From Cohnella silvisoli (lineage in GTDB: Bacteria > Bacillota > Bacilli > Paenibacillales > Paenibacillaceae), in the NCBI RefSeq assembly GCF_021190915.1, contig NZ_JAIOAP010000008.1:246310-310309 (forward strand): DNA of 64,000 nt. Direction: 5' to 3'. The notes under the pieces were generated by a model. That model made no database searches. It had not been told where the DNA came from and worked only from the letters and a program-made list of their open reading frames with translations. Positions 18,188 through 27,513 of this stretch are shown here, in pieces. The translations under genes and the position numbers were made by a program. How positions within the stretch are numbered: position 1 is the stretch's first letter; every line of letters starts with the position of its first letter.

Positions 18188-19528
18188 TTGTCAAAGTATT
18201 TGAAGCTATTTAGCACTGCGTTAGTCGGCACATCGTTGCTTGCAATGACAGCATGCGCGACTACCGGGAAAGATGCAAGCGGTACAGCCACCCCTTCTGC
18301 TGCAACGAGTACACCTCAGAGCTCGCCCAACAAGAAAGCTAAAATTAGAGTGATGACGATCACTACGGACGAAGCCAGAAACAATATTATGGAAAAGTTC
18401 ATTAAGCCTAACATTGAAGCTGCGCTGCCTGATGTTGAAGTAGAGTTTGAACCTGGCGGTGGCGGTGGAGACTTTGTCAATAAAATGAAGACGTATAATG
18501 CGTCTGGAGATCTGCCTGATGTTTGGTATGGCGACTCTACGCTAGCACCTCCGATCATGGAGGCAGGCAACTTGTTGGATTTGACGCCTTATGTGACGAA
18601 GGATCATTTTATTGATAAATATTCAGTTCCGGATGCTTTGAAAGCAAAAGATGGTAAAGTTTACGCTCTCTCATCCGGATCAGACACGTACTTTACCCCA
18701 GTCATTTACTATCACGTAGATATGTTCGAAAAGGCAGGCGTACAAATACCCAAGACGTTCGACGAACTGGTAAAAGCAGCACAGACGCTCAAGAGCAAGG
18801 GCTTTGTACCAATTTCTACCCCAGGCAAAGGCGGATGGTCGACAACTGTGTTCTTGTTCCAGAATATGGTTCAAATTGGCGATCCTCAAGCCATGGCTGA
18901 TCTGGTAACCAATAAGACGGATTTCAATAACCCTTCCATTAAAGCGGGACTCGCGAGGGTCGAGCAATTAGCTAAATCTGGCGCATTGCCTGAAGGGGTA
19001 GCTAACCTTGATTATGGTCCAGCCAAAGAGTTGTTTACGTCGAAGAAAGCGGCAATGTACATGATGATGACTTGGGAGTTGCCTGATCTGGCAAAAGATC
19101 CTACCGTGGATTTCTTCCCGTTCCCGGCAGCGAGCGACAAATATGACTCGGCCAAAGTGGCGCAATTCTGGGGAGCTCCTCTCAACGGCTATTCTGTAAA
19201 CGCAAAAAGCAAAAATGTAGAGCAGGCAGTAAAGGTCGCTGAATTTTTAGCTATGGCGGATGCGAAATATTTCGAATCCACTGGAGCTCCAGTCGCGCTT
19301 AAAACAGGAAACCCAACGGGTGAATTGCAACCTTTAATGAAAAAATTTTTAGATTGGTATAATGCAGTACCTACCAAAATAGCGTCCTATTCGATCAATG
19401 CACAGGACGCCAAGGTAGCCGCTGAATTCGCAACACTGGGGCAAAACCTGTTAACAGGCCAATATACATCCGATCAGTTTGTAAAAGACTTTGATAAGAC
19501 TTGGAAGGAAAACACGTGGTTTAAATAA
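18188..19528 (+). CDS. CUT1-type sugar-binding lipoprotein (locus A)
   Basis: A 446-residue extracellular binding protein. It starts with TTG 18188 after AAGGAGG (18174-18180). A lipoprotein signal peptide is followed by the lipobox LAMTACA with the lipid-attached Cys at ~27, then a Thr/Ser/Pro/Ala-rich linker. The body has the UgpB/MalE-family features DLPDVWYGDS, YALSSGSDTYFTPVIYY and AAMYMMMTWELPD. It delivers oligosaccharides to the two permeases encoded next. No transport ATPase gene is nearby; Bacilli commonly use one shared MsmX-type ATPase. Confidence 0.94.
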   Translation: MSKYLKLFSTALVGTSLLAMTACATTGKDASGTATPSAATSTPQSSPNKKAKIRVMTITTDEARNNIMEKFIKPNIEAALPDVEVEFEPGGGGGDFVNKMKTYNASGDLPDVWYGDSTLAPPIMEAGNLLDLTPYVTKDHFIDKYSVPDALKAKDGKVYALSSGSDTYFTPVIYYHVDMFEKAGVQIPKTFDELVKAAQTLKSKGFVPISTPGKGGWSTTVFLFQNMVQIGDPQAMADLVTNKTDFNNPSIKAGLARVEQLAKSGALPEGVANLDYGPAKELFTSKKAAMYMMMTWELPDLAKDPTVDFFPFPAASDKYDSAKVAQFWGAPLNGYSVNAKSKNVEQAVKVAEFLAMADAKYFESTGAPVALKTGNPTGELQPLMKKFLDWYNAVPTKIASYSINAQDAKVAAEFATLGQNLLTGQYTSDQFVKDFDKTWKENTWFK

Positions 19529-19553
19529 GTAAATAAAGAACATTAAGATGTAT

Positions 19554-19595
19554 ACGGCATTCCTTCAAGTAAGACAAAACTTGATGGAATGTCGT
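19554..19595 (+). promoter_or_regulatory. Stem-loop between binding protein and permease genes (locus A)
   Basis: A 17-bp imperfect stem (arms 19554-19570 and 19579-19595, one mismatch and one G-T pair, 8-base loop) lies in the 102-bp gap after the binding-protein gene. There is no T-tract. Such hairpins protect or partly terminate upstream mRNA so that binding protein is made in excess over permeases. Confidence 0.6.
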
Positions 19596-19630
19596 GCATC
19601 CATCTCATCAACATTCAATTGGAGGCAAGC

Positions 19631-20515
19631 ATGAACAGGTATTTCGGAAACAGACTGGCGGTTTTTGTGTTTGCATTCCCTGCGTTGCTTCTCTTTACAG
19701 CATTTGTGATTTACCCTCTATTCCCTGAAATGATGATCAGTCTGCAAAATCACGATGGTTTCAAGAGCGAAGGATTTGTAGGATTGGCAAATTACATGGA
19801 TGTACTCAACTCCCAAACTTTCTGGCAAGCCAATAAGAATACACTTCTCGTCGTAGCTTTATCCATATTCGTCGGCTTACCCATTTCATTGATGCTGGCC
19901 TTGCTGATGGACGCACAGACACCAAGCATACGGAGATTTTTTAAAGCGGCAGCTGTATTTCCTGCAGTGCTTTCTGTAACTGTAGTGGCACAAATGTGGA
20001 TAGCTTTCTACGAACCTACCTGGGGCCTGTTTAACGAGATATTAAGAACAGTTGGTTTAGGCCATCTCGCCAAACAATGGTTGACTGATAAGGATACGGC
20101 GCTCATTAGTGTAGCTGTTGCATTATTTTGGCAGTACATCGGGTTAAATGCTTTACTCTTCTACACAGGGATAAAATCAATTCCCAAAACTTACTATGAA
20201 GCGGCTCTAATCGATGGGGCAGGCTATGTTAAAGCAAGTATAAAAATTACCATTCCTTTATTACAGGATGTTGTGAAGTATGTTTTAATCATTTCTACGC
20301 TTGGCTCGATGGCCTTATATGCGCATGTAAGAATTATGACCATGGGAGGACCGGGAGACGCATCAAGAACAATTGTATATCAGATGTATTATACGGCATT
20401 TGAAAGATCCGAGTTCGGAAAAGGAACGGCTACAGCAATGTTATTCATAATTGAATGTCTCATTATTTCATTCTTGATTAATCGTTTTGTTGCTAGAGAA
20501 AAAATAGAGATTTAG
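19631..20515 (+). CDS. CUT1 ABC permease, UgpA/MalF type (locus A)
   Basis: Start set at ATG 19631, 5 bases after GGAGG, giving a 294-residue protein that begins MNRYFGNRLAVFVFAFPALL. There are six membrane helices. The conserved EAA loop is YYEAALIDGAGYVKASIKIT IPLL (about residues 193-216), which contacts the ATPase. The second conserved pattern, MGGPGDASRTIVYQMY, lies near the end. It pairs with the next permease to form the transport channel. Confidence 0.94.
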   Translation: MNRYFGNRLAVFVFAFPALLLFTAFVIYPLFPEMMISLQNHDGFKSEGFVGLANYMDVLNSQTFWQANKNTLLVVALSIFVGLPISLMLALLMDAQTPSIRRFFKAAAVFPAVLSVTVVAQMWIAFYEPTWGLFNEILRTVGLGHLAKQWLTDKDTALISVAVALFWQYIGLNALLFYTGIKSIPKTYYEAALIDGAGYVKASIKITIPLLQDVVKYVLIISTLGSMALYAHVRIMTMGGPGDASRTIVYQMYYTAFERSEFGKGTATAMLFIIECLIISFLINRFVAREKIEI

Positions 20516-20537
20516 ACAGGAGAGCGGGCGAGAAGCG

Positions 20538-21380
20538 ATGACATTTAGGAAATTTGAGATGAATTTGGTCAATTATGGACTGAAAGTATTTTTGCTTGTA
20601 CTGGGCTGCTCATTCATTTTTCCTTTATATTGGATGGCAAGCTTATCGTTCAAATCCAAAAGCGAAGGTTATGATAATCCTTTTGGTCTGCCGAAAGTGT
20701 GGGTATTTACGAACTTCTCGAAAGCGTTAGGCAAATACCATTTTTTCACCTACTTTAAAAACAGCATCATCTATACTACTGGGACGATCCTCATAACGTT
20801 ACTCATCGGGAGTATGCTAGCTTATTGTTTAAGTAGAATGGAATGGAAATACAGTAAAACTGTCTTGATTTATATCTCATTAGGATTGATTATTCCTATC
20901 GAGGTAGTCATCATTCCGTTATTTATGATGGTTAAACAATTGGGAATAAAGGACAGTTATTTCGGGTTATTGTTACCCTATATCGCTTTTTCGCTGTCAT
21001 CATGCACTCTGATGCTCTATGCGTTTTTTAGATCCCTGCCTAAAGAACTCGAAGAAGCGGCTTGTATTGACGGGTGCAACATCTATGAATCGTATTTCCG
21101 AATTATAATGCCCGTTGTAATGCCTGCATTAGCTACTCAATGTGTTTTATTATTTATGCGAATATGGAATGAATTTCCTCTGGCCTTTATTATTGCAGGT
21201 CGAGATCGATTAAGACCCATTACGATAGGGCTGCTTGATTTTTTTGTCAGCATAGGTGTAGCAGACTGGGGTTTGATTGGCGCGGCAATGCTTATTTCAA
21301 GCCTTCCCACTATTATTGTCTATATGATTGGAAACGAGAAGATCGAGAATGCCTTAACCGCAGGCGCAATTCTGAAGTGA
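20538..21380 (+). CDS. CUT1 ABC permease, UgpE/MalG type (locus A)
   Basis: A 280-residue second permease 22 bp after the first. It has six membrane helices and the EAA loop ELEEAACIDGCNIYESYFRI (~172-191). Its C-terminus, ENALTAGAILK, is typical of MalG-type subunits. Together with the upstream protein it makes the importer for the substrate captured by the lipoprotein. The start follows GGAGAGCGGG. Confidence 0.94.
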   Translation: MTFRKFEMNLVNYGLKVFLLVLGCSFIFPLYWMASLSFKSKSEGYDNPFGLPKVWVFTNFSKALGKYHFFTYFKNSIIYTTGTILITLLIGSMLAYCLSRMEWKYSKTVLIYISLGLIIPIEVVIIPLFMMVKQLGIKDSYFGLLLPYIAFSLSSCTLMLYAFFRSLPKELEEAACIDGCNIYESYFRIIMPVVMPALATQCVLLFMRIWNEFPLAFIIAGRDRLRPITIGLLDFFVSIGVADWGLIGAAMLISSLPTIIVYMIGNEKIENALTAGAILK

Positions 21381-21450
21381 AGATTAGATTTAGTTCCCGC
21401 CGATAATGCCTCATTAAACTTTGCAAACAAAGCAAAAAGGAGAGATTTTT

Positions 21451-24447
21451 ATGGCATGGGGAAAAGGTAAAAGCACTTTAACTGTTTTTTTAGTTGTGGT
21501 TCTTGCTTTATATTTCATCGAATTTCTACTTCCAAATCGAGCATCAGCCGCAGTGCAGATTACGCTCTACGCATCTCCGACGGGAAGTGGAAATGTTTGC
21601 AGCCTGTCTGCGCCATGTTCACTGACTGGAGCCAGAGATCAGGCCCGCACTCTGAATAGCAACATGACCGGAGATATTATCATTTACTTGCTGGATGGGA
21701 CTTATACGCTTTCTTCCACGTTTCAATTAACTGAAAGCTCGACTGTACACGACTCGGGAACCAATGGATATAATATTATTTATAAGGCGAATCCCGGATC
21801 TTCTCCTATTATCAGCGGCGGGCAAACGATTACGGGATGGTCTCTTTATAATAGCGGTAAAAACATTTACAGAGCAAGTGTAGGAACTTCATTCGATACC
21901 CGGCAGCTTTATGTAAATGGTGTACGCGCGATTCGCGCCCGAAGCGCCATGAATCCGACAGGTTGGACGAAGACGGGCACTGGTTATACAGCTCCCGATT
22001 CTACCATGGCTAGTTGGGGAAATATCGGAAATATCGAAATCGTTTCCAGGAATAACTGGAGGGAATATCGTTGCGGCATTAGTTCAATTAGCGGAACTAC
22101 AGTCACCATGCAGCAACCCTGTTGGAACAATTCTAACCGGGAATCTTTTAACACGATAACGAATCCGGCATGGATCGAGAATGCCTATGAATTGCTGGAC
22201 TCGGAAGGCGAATGGTACTTGGATCGTTCTTCAGGATACTTGTACTATAAACCGTACACCAATGAGAATATGTCGACAGCTTCGATCATCGCTCCAACAT
22301 TGGAAACGCTCTTAAGCGGTGCTGGCACGTATGCTACTCCCTTAAAAAATATACAGTTTTATGGAATCACCTTTTCTTATGCAACTTGGCTACGGCCCAA
22401 TACAAGCGAGGGTTATGCTCCCCTCCAGGCAGGCTTTTTGCATTATGGATCAGATGGAGGAAATCAAAACACGGATATGTACAAAACTCCGGGTAATGTA
22501 ACGTTCTCAGCTGTCCAAAATGTAAGGTTGGAGCGAAACGTATTTACTCATTTAGGTGCAGCGGCGCTTAGTTTCGAATATGGAAGCCAAAACAATACAG
22601 TAGTTGGAAATCGCTTTCAGGATATTTCAGGTTCCGGTATCGAGCTTGGCCATATGAACGACGAGGGTCATCTTGTAACCTCCTACTACAACGACAACGA
22701 TAACGGAATTACTTATACGGGTAGTTTCACGTATGCCGGCAATCGGGGGGTGGGGGATTATAAAAATGATGTTACCCAAACCCAAAATAATAATGATTAT
22801 TTTCAGTTTACCTTTACCGGTACTGGAATTAATTATTATGGTGTCAAAAATACGGATATAGGCAATCAAGATGTGTACATTGACGGTGTTCTTCAAAGTA
22901 CGGTCAATGGTTATGCCAGCAGTTATACAACAAGTCTAATGTATAGTAAAACAGGGCTGACATCTGGACAGCATACAATAAAAGTTGTAAAGAAGAGCGG
23001 AAGCTGGATGGTGGTTGATGCGTTAGGAGTTTACACAGAAACAGATCCTACTGTCAAGCTCGTAAAAAACAATACATTATCTAATAATTATATCACTCAA
23101 ATCGCGCAGGAATATCATGATGCGGTAGGAATCATGGCCTTATATACCGATAGTTCTAATATTACCCACAATGAAATAACAAATGTTCCTTATTCCGGAA
23201 TTTCTATGGGTTGGGGGTGGGGCGCTCCTGATGCAGGTGGAAGCCGAGGCTGGGCAACAGCTACTGTAGCCCAGAATAATACCATTCAGTATAACTATGT
23301 TCATGACTTTATGAAGACGCTTAATGATGGCGGCGGTATTTATACCCTGAGTTCGCAAGCGAATTCTACGATAAACAACAACTATGTCCGTGATGACCAT
23401 AATCAATACGGAGCTTTATATCTGGATAATGGTTCAAGTAATTTTAATGTTAACCATAACGTAGTTGCATCCATTCCATCTTACGTTTGGTGGTTGGATA
23501 TTGGCCCTCCTTCATCAAACAACGATGTAGAATACAACTATACAGACTCATCGAACAAGTATATCTCGCAACCGCAAAATAATACGGTTATCAACAATCA
23601 AGAAGGATTAACAAGTTGGCCAACAGCGGCACAAACGATAATGAACAGTGCAGGATTAGAATCGAATTATCAAGATATTATTCCAGTAGTAGATGATAAA
23701 GTGGATGATAATGACCCAAGTATAACCTACAGCGGAACATGGACAGCGGAGACAAATGATGTCGGAAATTACAAAAATACAGTTCATTGGTCCAGTGCGA
23801 CAACATCAGGCGCCTATGCTCAATTTACATTTACAGGTTCATCCATTACTTGGATTGGAAAGGAAAATCAGTACTCTGGAGTGGCCAAAGTATATATTGA
23901 CGGGGTTCTTGATCAAACCGTCAATACTTACTCAAGCAGCCAAATATTTCAACAATCCATCTATACGAAAACAGGGTTATCCGTCGGACAACATACGATC
24001 AAAATTGTGTCCGATTCAGCCGGTAACGGCGGCTACTATTCCATTCACATTGATGCTTTGAAACCATACGTTAACATAGTAGATGATAATGACCCAAGTA
24101 TAACCTACAGCGGAACATGGACAGCGGAGACAAATGATGTCGGAAATTACAAAAATACAGTTCATTGGTCCAGTGCGACAACATCAGGCGCCTATGCTCA
24201 ATTCACATTTACAGGTTCATCCATTACTTGGATTGGAAAGGAAAATCAGTACTCTGGAGTGGCCAAAGTATATATTGACGGGGTTCTTGATCAAACCGTC
24301 AATACTTACTCAAGCAGCCAAATATTTCAACAATCCATCTATACGAAAACAGGATTATCCGCCGGACAACATACGATCAAAATTGTGTCCGATTCAGCCG
24401 GTAACGGCGGCTACTATTCCATTCACATTGATGCTTTTCATTACTAA
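21451..24447 (+). CDS. Secreted right-handed beta-helix glycan enzyme, GH141-like, with duplicated C-terminal domains
   Basis: ATG 21451 follows AAAGGAGAG; the 998-residue product has a Sec signal peptide ending RASAA at ~36. Residues ~40-750 look like the GH141-type beta-helix family: DGTYTLSSTFQLTES, IIYKANPGSSPIISGGQTI, TRQLYVNGVRAIRARS, then many short right-handed-helix repeats with NNTV/NNY ladders. A ~110-residue beta-sandwich-like module is inserted in the helix (~415-530). Two almost identical modules of the same type follow as a tandem at the C-terminus (~750-998). These modules (YAQFTFTGSSITWIG, KVYIDGVLDQTVN) resemble carbohydrate-binding sandwiches. GH141 includes fucosidase and xylanase activities; exact substrate unknown. 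It is probably the extracellular enzyme of locus A. Confidence 0.85.
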   Translation: MAWGKGKSTLTVFLVVVLALYFIEFLLPNRASAAVQITLYASPTGSGNVCSLSAPCSLTGARDQARTLNSNMTGDIIIYLLDGTYTLSSTFQLTESSTVHDSGTNGYNIIYKANPGSSPIISGGQTITGWSLYNSGKNIYRASVGTSFDTRQLYVNGVRAIRARSAMNPTGWTKTGTGYTAPDSTMASWGNIGNIEIVSRNNWREYRCGISSISGTTVTMQQPCWNNSNRESFNTITNPAWIENAYELLDSEGEWYLDRSSGYLYYKPYTNENMSTASIIAPTLETLLSGAGTYATPLKNIQFYGITFSYATWLRPNTSEGYAPLQAGFLHYGSDGGNQNTDMYKTPGNVTFSAVQNVRLERNVFTHLGAAALSFEYGSQNNTVVGNRFQDISGSGIELGHMNDEGHLVTSYYNDNDNGITYTGSFTYAGNRGVGDYKNDVTQTQNNNDYFQFTFTGTGINYYGVKNTDIGNQDVYIDGVLQSTVNGYASSYTTSLMYSKTGLTSGQHTIKVVKKSGSWMVVDALGVYTETDPTVKLVKNNTLSNNYITQIAQEYHDAVGIMALYTDSSNITHNEITNVPYSGISMGWGWGAPDAGGSRGWATATVAQNNTIQYNYVHDFMKTLNDGGGIYTLSSQANSTINNNYVRDDHNQYGALYLDNGSSNFNVNHNVVASIPSYVWWLDIGPPSSNNDVEYNYTDSSNKYISQPQNNTVINNQEGLTSWPTAAQTIMNSAGLESNYQDIIPVVDDKVDDNDPSITYSGTWTAETNDVGNYKNTVHWSSATTSGAYAQFTFTGSSITWIGKENQYSGVAKVYIDGVLDQTVNTYSSSQIFQQSIYTKTGLSVGQHTIKIVSDSAGNGGYYSIHIDALKPYVNIVDDNDPSITYSGTWTAETNDVGNYKNTVHWSSATTSGAYAQFTFTGSSITWIGKENQYSGVAKVYIDGVLDQTVNTYSSSQIFQQSIYTKTGLSAGQHTIKIVSDSAGNGGYYSIHIDAFHY
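23704..24438 (+). repeat. Tandem 378-bp in-frame duplication inside the beta-helix gene
   Basis: The unit at 23704-24060 recurs at 24082-24438, exactly 378 bp later (126 codons), with only four base differences by eye, one of them changing Val to Ala. The linkers between copies differ. Such near identity indicates a very recent duplication or ongoing gene conversion. Confidence 0.92.
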
Positions 24448-24535
24448 GATTTGCTAATTCGCTTCTGCAGTATGATGACCATCAGTGTCCCGATCAGAGA
24501 TTAGTTGAGCCGTAAGTGAATTGGTTCAGGGGCAT

Positions 24536-24580
24536 GACAAATCACCAGCACTAAAGAGAAGGCTGGTGATTTGTCGTTTT
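24536..24580 (+). terminator. Terminator after the beta-helix gene
   Basis: A perfect 14-bp stem (24536-24549 with 24562-24575, 12-base loop) is followed by GTTTTATTTCC. It ends the transporter/beta-helix operon and lies 45 bp before the aldo/keto reductase start. Confidence 0.75.
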
Positions 24581-24624
24581 ATTTCCGAATCCGGGCAAAC
24601 ACTGGTTTGAAAGAAGGAGAAAAC

Positions 24625-25524
24625 ATGGAGTATACGACATTCGGCAAAACAGGGCTGAAGATATCTAAGCTTGGCCTCGGGGGAGCGCCGCTTGGCGGTC
24701 ATTTCGGCAAGACAGATGAAGACGAGGTGCAGCATATGATACATGAGGCCATGGATTCCGGCATCAATTTCATTGACACTGCTCCTTTGTACGGGAGCGG
24801 CGAATCGGAGCGGCGCATCGGCAAAGCACTTATCGGTCTCAGAGACCGTGTAGTGCTGGCATCCAAAGCGGTCAGAGGAGACATGACGTACGATTATAAC
24901 CGCACAATCCGATCGGTGGAAGACAGCCTACGGCGGTTGCAAACGGATTGGATTGATATTTTGCAACTTCATGATGTGGAAACTCAGCCCTACGAGCTTA
25001 TTATAAATGAGACTATACCGGCTCTGGAGAAGCTGCGGCAGGATGGTAAAATCCGTTTTAGCGGCGTGACGACGCGGAATTTGTCATTGCTTCTGAAATA
25101 TATGAAGACCGAAAAATTTGATTCGATTCAATTTTACGCGAGGTATATGCTAATCGATCATACGGCTAAGGATGAGGTGTTGCCGCTTGCCAAGGAGTTG
25201 AATATGGGCGTTATCAACGGAAGCGTCCTTGGCTTGGGGATGCTGGCGGATGAACCGGCTCACTTTGTGGAAGAGGATGTTCGATTGAAATCTTTAAACC
25301 GGATTGAGCAATTAGCGTTTCTGCGGAAGACGGAGCCGAAAGGGCTGATTGAGCCCGCTATGCGCTTCAGTTTGAGCAATCCTGATATTCATGTCACATT
25401 GACGGGAATAGCTTCGCTCTCTACGCTGCGTACCAATCTGTCCTTCTGTGATGGAAAAGGTTTAGAGTCCGAAGATCTGCAAAAAGTGTATACGCTGTTT
25501 CAAGGGCAGCCGTTGTTTGATTAA
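24625..25524 (+). CDS. Aldo/keto reductase (sugar 1-dehydrogenase-like)
   Basis: 299 residues from ATG 24625 after GAAGGAGA. Typical AKR barrel: GTGLK-like N-terminus (FGKTGLKISKLGLGG), DTAPLYGSGESE with catalytic Asp/Tyr (~45-57), Lys in VVLASKAVRG, His in DILQLHDVE. The closest characterised relatives by pattern are aldose 1-dehydrogenases acting on L-fucose or D-threo-aldoses. The lactonase encoded two genes downstream would open the lactone such an enzyme makes. It ends within the upstream region of the next gene, consistent with one operon. Confidence 0.92.
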   Translation: MEYTTFGKTGLKISKLGLGGAPLGGHFGKTDEDEVQHMIHEAMDSGINFIDTAPLYGSGESERRIGKALIGLRDRVVLASKAVRGDMTYDYNRTIRSVEDSLRRLQTDWIDILQLHDVETQPYELIINETIPALEKLRQDGKIRFSGVTTRNLSLLLKYMKTEKFDSIQFYARYMLIDHTAKDEVLPLAKELNMGVINGSVLGLGMLADEPAHFVEEDVRLKSLNRIEQLAFLRKTEPKGLIEPAMRFSLSNPDIHVTLTGIASLSTLRTNLSFCDGKGLESEDLQKVYTLFQGQPLFD

Positions 25525-25558
25525 GGGAAACTTTATGAATCGGAAGGAGAACTTTTCA

Positions 25559-27508
25559 ATGACTTCATCTAATAGTAAAGAAATGCCTGTGCGTGTCCGC
25601 GCCTCGGAGCGGGTAGTACCGCCGCAGTGGGCCTTGCAGGAGCAGTTGCTTTTTGAAACGCTAAACAAAGCGGCTAAAGAGTTTGTCGCGCGGTACACGC
25701 ATCCCGACGGCTCGCTCATTTGGTTCGAACAGTGGCCGGGAATGGATGGGTCGGACGATCCGTACGAAGGGTTTATGAATTTGGCGCTCTTGTATGTGCT
25801 TGGAGGAAGCAGCGAACTGCATGAGGTGTCCCGCAAAATATGGGATGGCATCACGTGGCAGTGGACGGAATACGGACAAATCCACCGTGAGTTCGATGCG
25901 TATTACGATTGGATGCACCACGGTGAGGGTTATTTGTATTTGTACTTCTTAGGATTGGCCGGACCCTCGACGCTCAAGGATCGGCAGCGCGCTTTGAAAT
26001 TCGCAGCGATGTATACGGGCGACGATCCGGCAGCGCCCAACTATGATAAGGAGTTGAAGCTGATCCGGTCGCCGCTGACGGGCAGCCGAGGCCCCCGCTT
26101 TGAGGTATCTGAGGAAGATTGGAGCACGCATCGCGACATTTTGGACGATTATTTGGCTCCTTACGAGGATATTCCGGGCGTTGATTTTGCAAGCGGCAAG
26201 TGTCCATGGTCCAACGACGAGGTCTACAAGCAGATTATCGCTATGATGAACGAGCGGATGAATCGCGGCGACGTTCCGCTGAATTTGAATGCGACGAGCT
26301 TGTTCACACACGCTTTCCTGCATTCCGGGGACGAGAGCTTGAGGAAATGGGTCATCGAATACGTGAAAGCATGGGAAGAGCGGACGCGATTAAACGGTGG
26401 TATCATCCCGGATAATATCGGGCTTTCGGGTCAAATCGGGGAATACAACGATGGAAAATGGTGGGGCGGTTACTATGGCTGGCGTTGGCCGCACGGGTTT
26501 GCGACGATCATTGAGCCTCTGATCAACGCCAGCGTGAATACGGTGCTGCTTACCGGAGACTTGAAAGGGCTGCAATTGGCCCGAGAACAGTTGGATAGAA
26601 ACTGGGGTCTGCGCAAGGAGCAAGAGGGCAATTGGGTTGTGCCATACAAGCACTTCGACAGCGGATGGACGGATTATCGCAAAGCTTTGACCACCTATCC
26701 GATTAATCTATGGATGATATCGATGTCGGACGAAGACCTGGAACGCGTTGAGCGAATACCAAAAGACGACGACTGGAACGAGGTTATCGTACCGGGGTGG
26801 TCTGGAAGAGATTCGAAAACCGGGAGAGAGACGAAACATTACATCGGGAATACGCAGCCGTGGTATCAATATATTCGCGGGCTCAATCCCGATTACCCGG
26901 AGCGCATTTTAGACGCCAACTATACCTTGATTGGCAATCAACTGGCGAAGATGCGCGACCCTAAAGGGGATCCGCACAGTTGGACCGGGCAGGTCGAAGG
27001 CATGTACTCAAGCATCCACATCTGGCAGGAACTGTGTCCGCTCTATTTTGAAGGACTTGTACAATTGACACTAGGAGGGCCGATGCACATTTCGCATGGG
27101 GGGCTGCAGCACGGCCGCGTTCGTTATTTTGATGTTGCTGCGAAACGTCCCGGACTGCCGCCAGGGGTGTCTGCCCTTGTGGAAAAACTGACGCCGGATT
27201 CAGCCACAATCCATCTCGTTAACACAACTCTGTTCGACGAGCGGGAATTGATTGTACAGGCCGGCGTATTCGGCGAACATCGGTTTTTGCAAGCTGAAGT
27301 CATCAATCAACGCGGCGAAGCGACTGATACGGCTGCGGTGAACAGCAAATGGCTTCAGGTCACTCTGCCTGAGGGAACGGGAATAACGTTACGCGTTTCG
27401 ATGGAGCGCTATGTGAATACCCCAACGTACGAAATGCCTTGGCTGGAAAACGATAAACAGTCGGTGATCCACGGGCGCTTCACGAATAATGAGCATAATG
27501 AAGGGTGA
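25559..27508 (+). CDS. Large protein of unknown family, probably an alpha/alpha-barrel glycan enzyme
   Basis: Start set at ATG 25559 (AAGGAGA at 25543-25549), giving 649 residues; ATG 25535 is possible. No signal peptide or membrane segment. The sequence is rich in Trp, Tyr and helical repeats (GMDGSDDPYEGFMNLALLY, EFDAYYDWMHHGEGYLYLYF, WPHGFATIIEPLINAS), which suggests an (alpha/alpha)-toroid core. A short C-terminal beta-sandwich (~560-640) follows. Acidic-aromatic patches look like a carbohydrate active site. I do not recognise a characterised family. A broken second copy lies at 31995-32254. The stop overlaps the region upstream of the lactonase start, so it is probably translated with it. 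Confidence 0.72.
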   Translation: MTSSNSKEMPVRVRASERVVPPQWALQEQLLFETLNKAAKEFVARYTHPDGSLIWFEQWPGMDGSDDPYEGFMNLALLYVLGGSSELHEVSRKIWDGITWQWTEYGQIHREFDAYYDWMHHGEGYLYLYFLGLAGPSTLKDRQRALKFAAMYTGDDPAAPNYDKELKLIRSPLTGSRGPRFEVSEEDWSTHRDILDDYLAPYEDIPGVDFASGKCPWSNDEVYKQIIAMMNERMNRGDVPLNLNATSLFTHAFLHSGDESLRKWVIEYVKAWEERTRLNGGIIPDNIGLSGQIGEYNDGKWWGGYYGWRWPHGFATIIEPLINASVNTVLLTGDLKGLQLAREQLDRNWGLRKEQEGNWVVPYKHFDSGWTDYRKALTTYPINLWMISMSDEDLERVERIPKDDDWNEVIVPGWSGRDSKTGRETKHYIGNTQPWYQYIRGLNPDYPERILDANYTLIGNQLAKMRDPKGDPHSWTGQVEGMYSSIHIWQELCPLYFEGLVQLTLGGPMHISHGGLQHGRVRYFDVAAKRPGLPPGVSALVEKLTPDSATIHLVNTTLFDERELIVQAGVFGEHRFLQAEVINQRGEATDTAAVNSKWLQVTLPEGTGITLRVSMERYVNTPTYEMPWLENDKQSVIHGRFTNNEHNEG

Positions 27509-27513
27509 TAGAT

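Noticed and set aside
23704..24438. Repeated blocks as a CRISPR or minisatellite array
   Set aside because: There are only two long in-frame units and they encode a protein domain.
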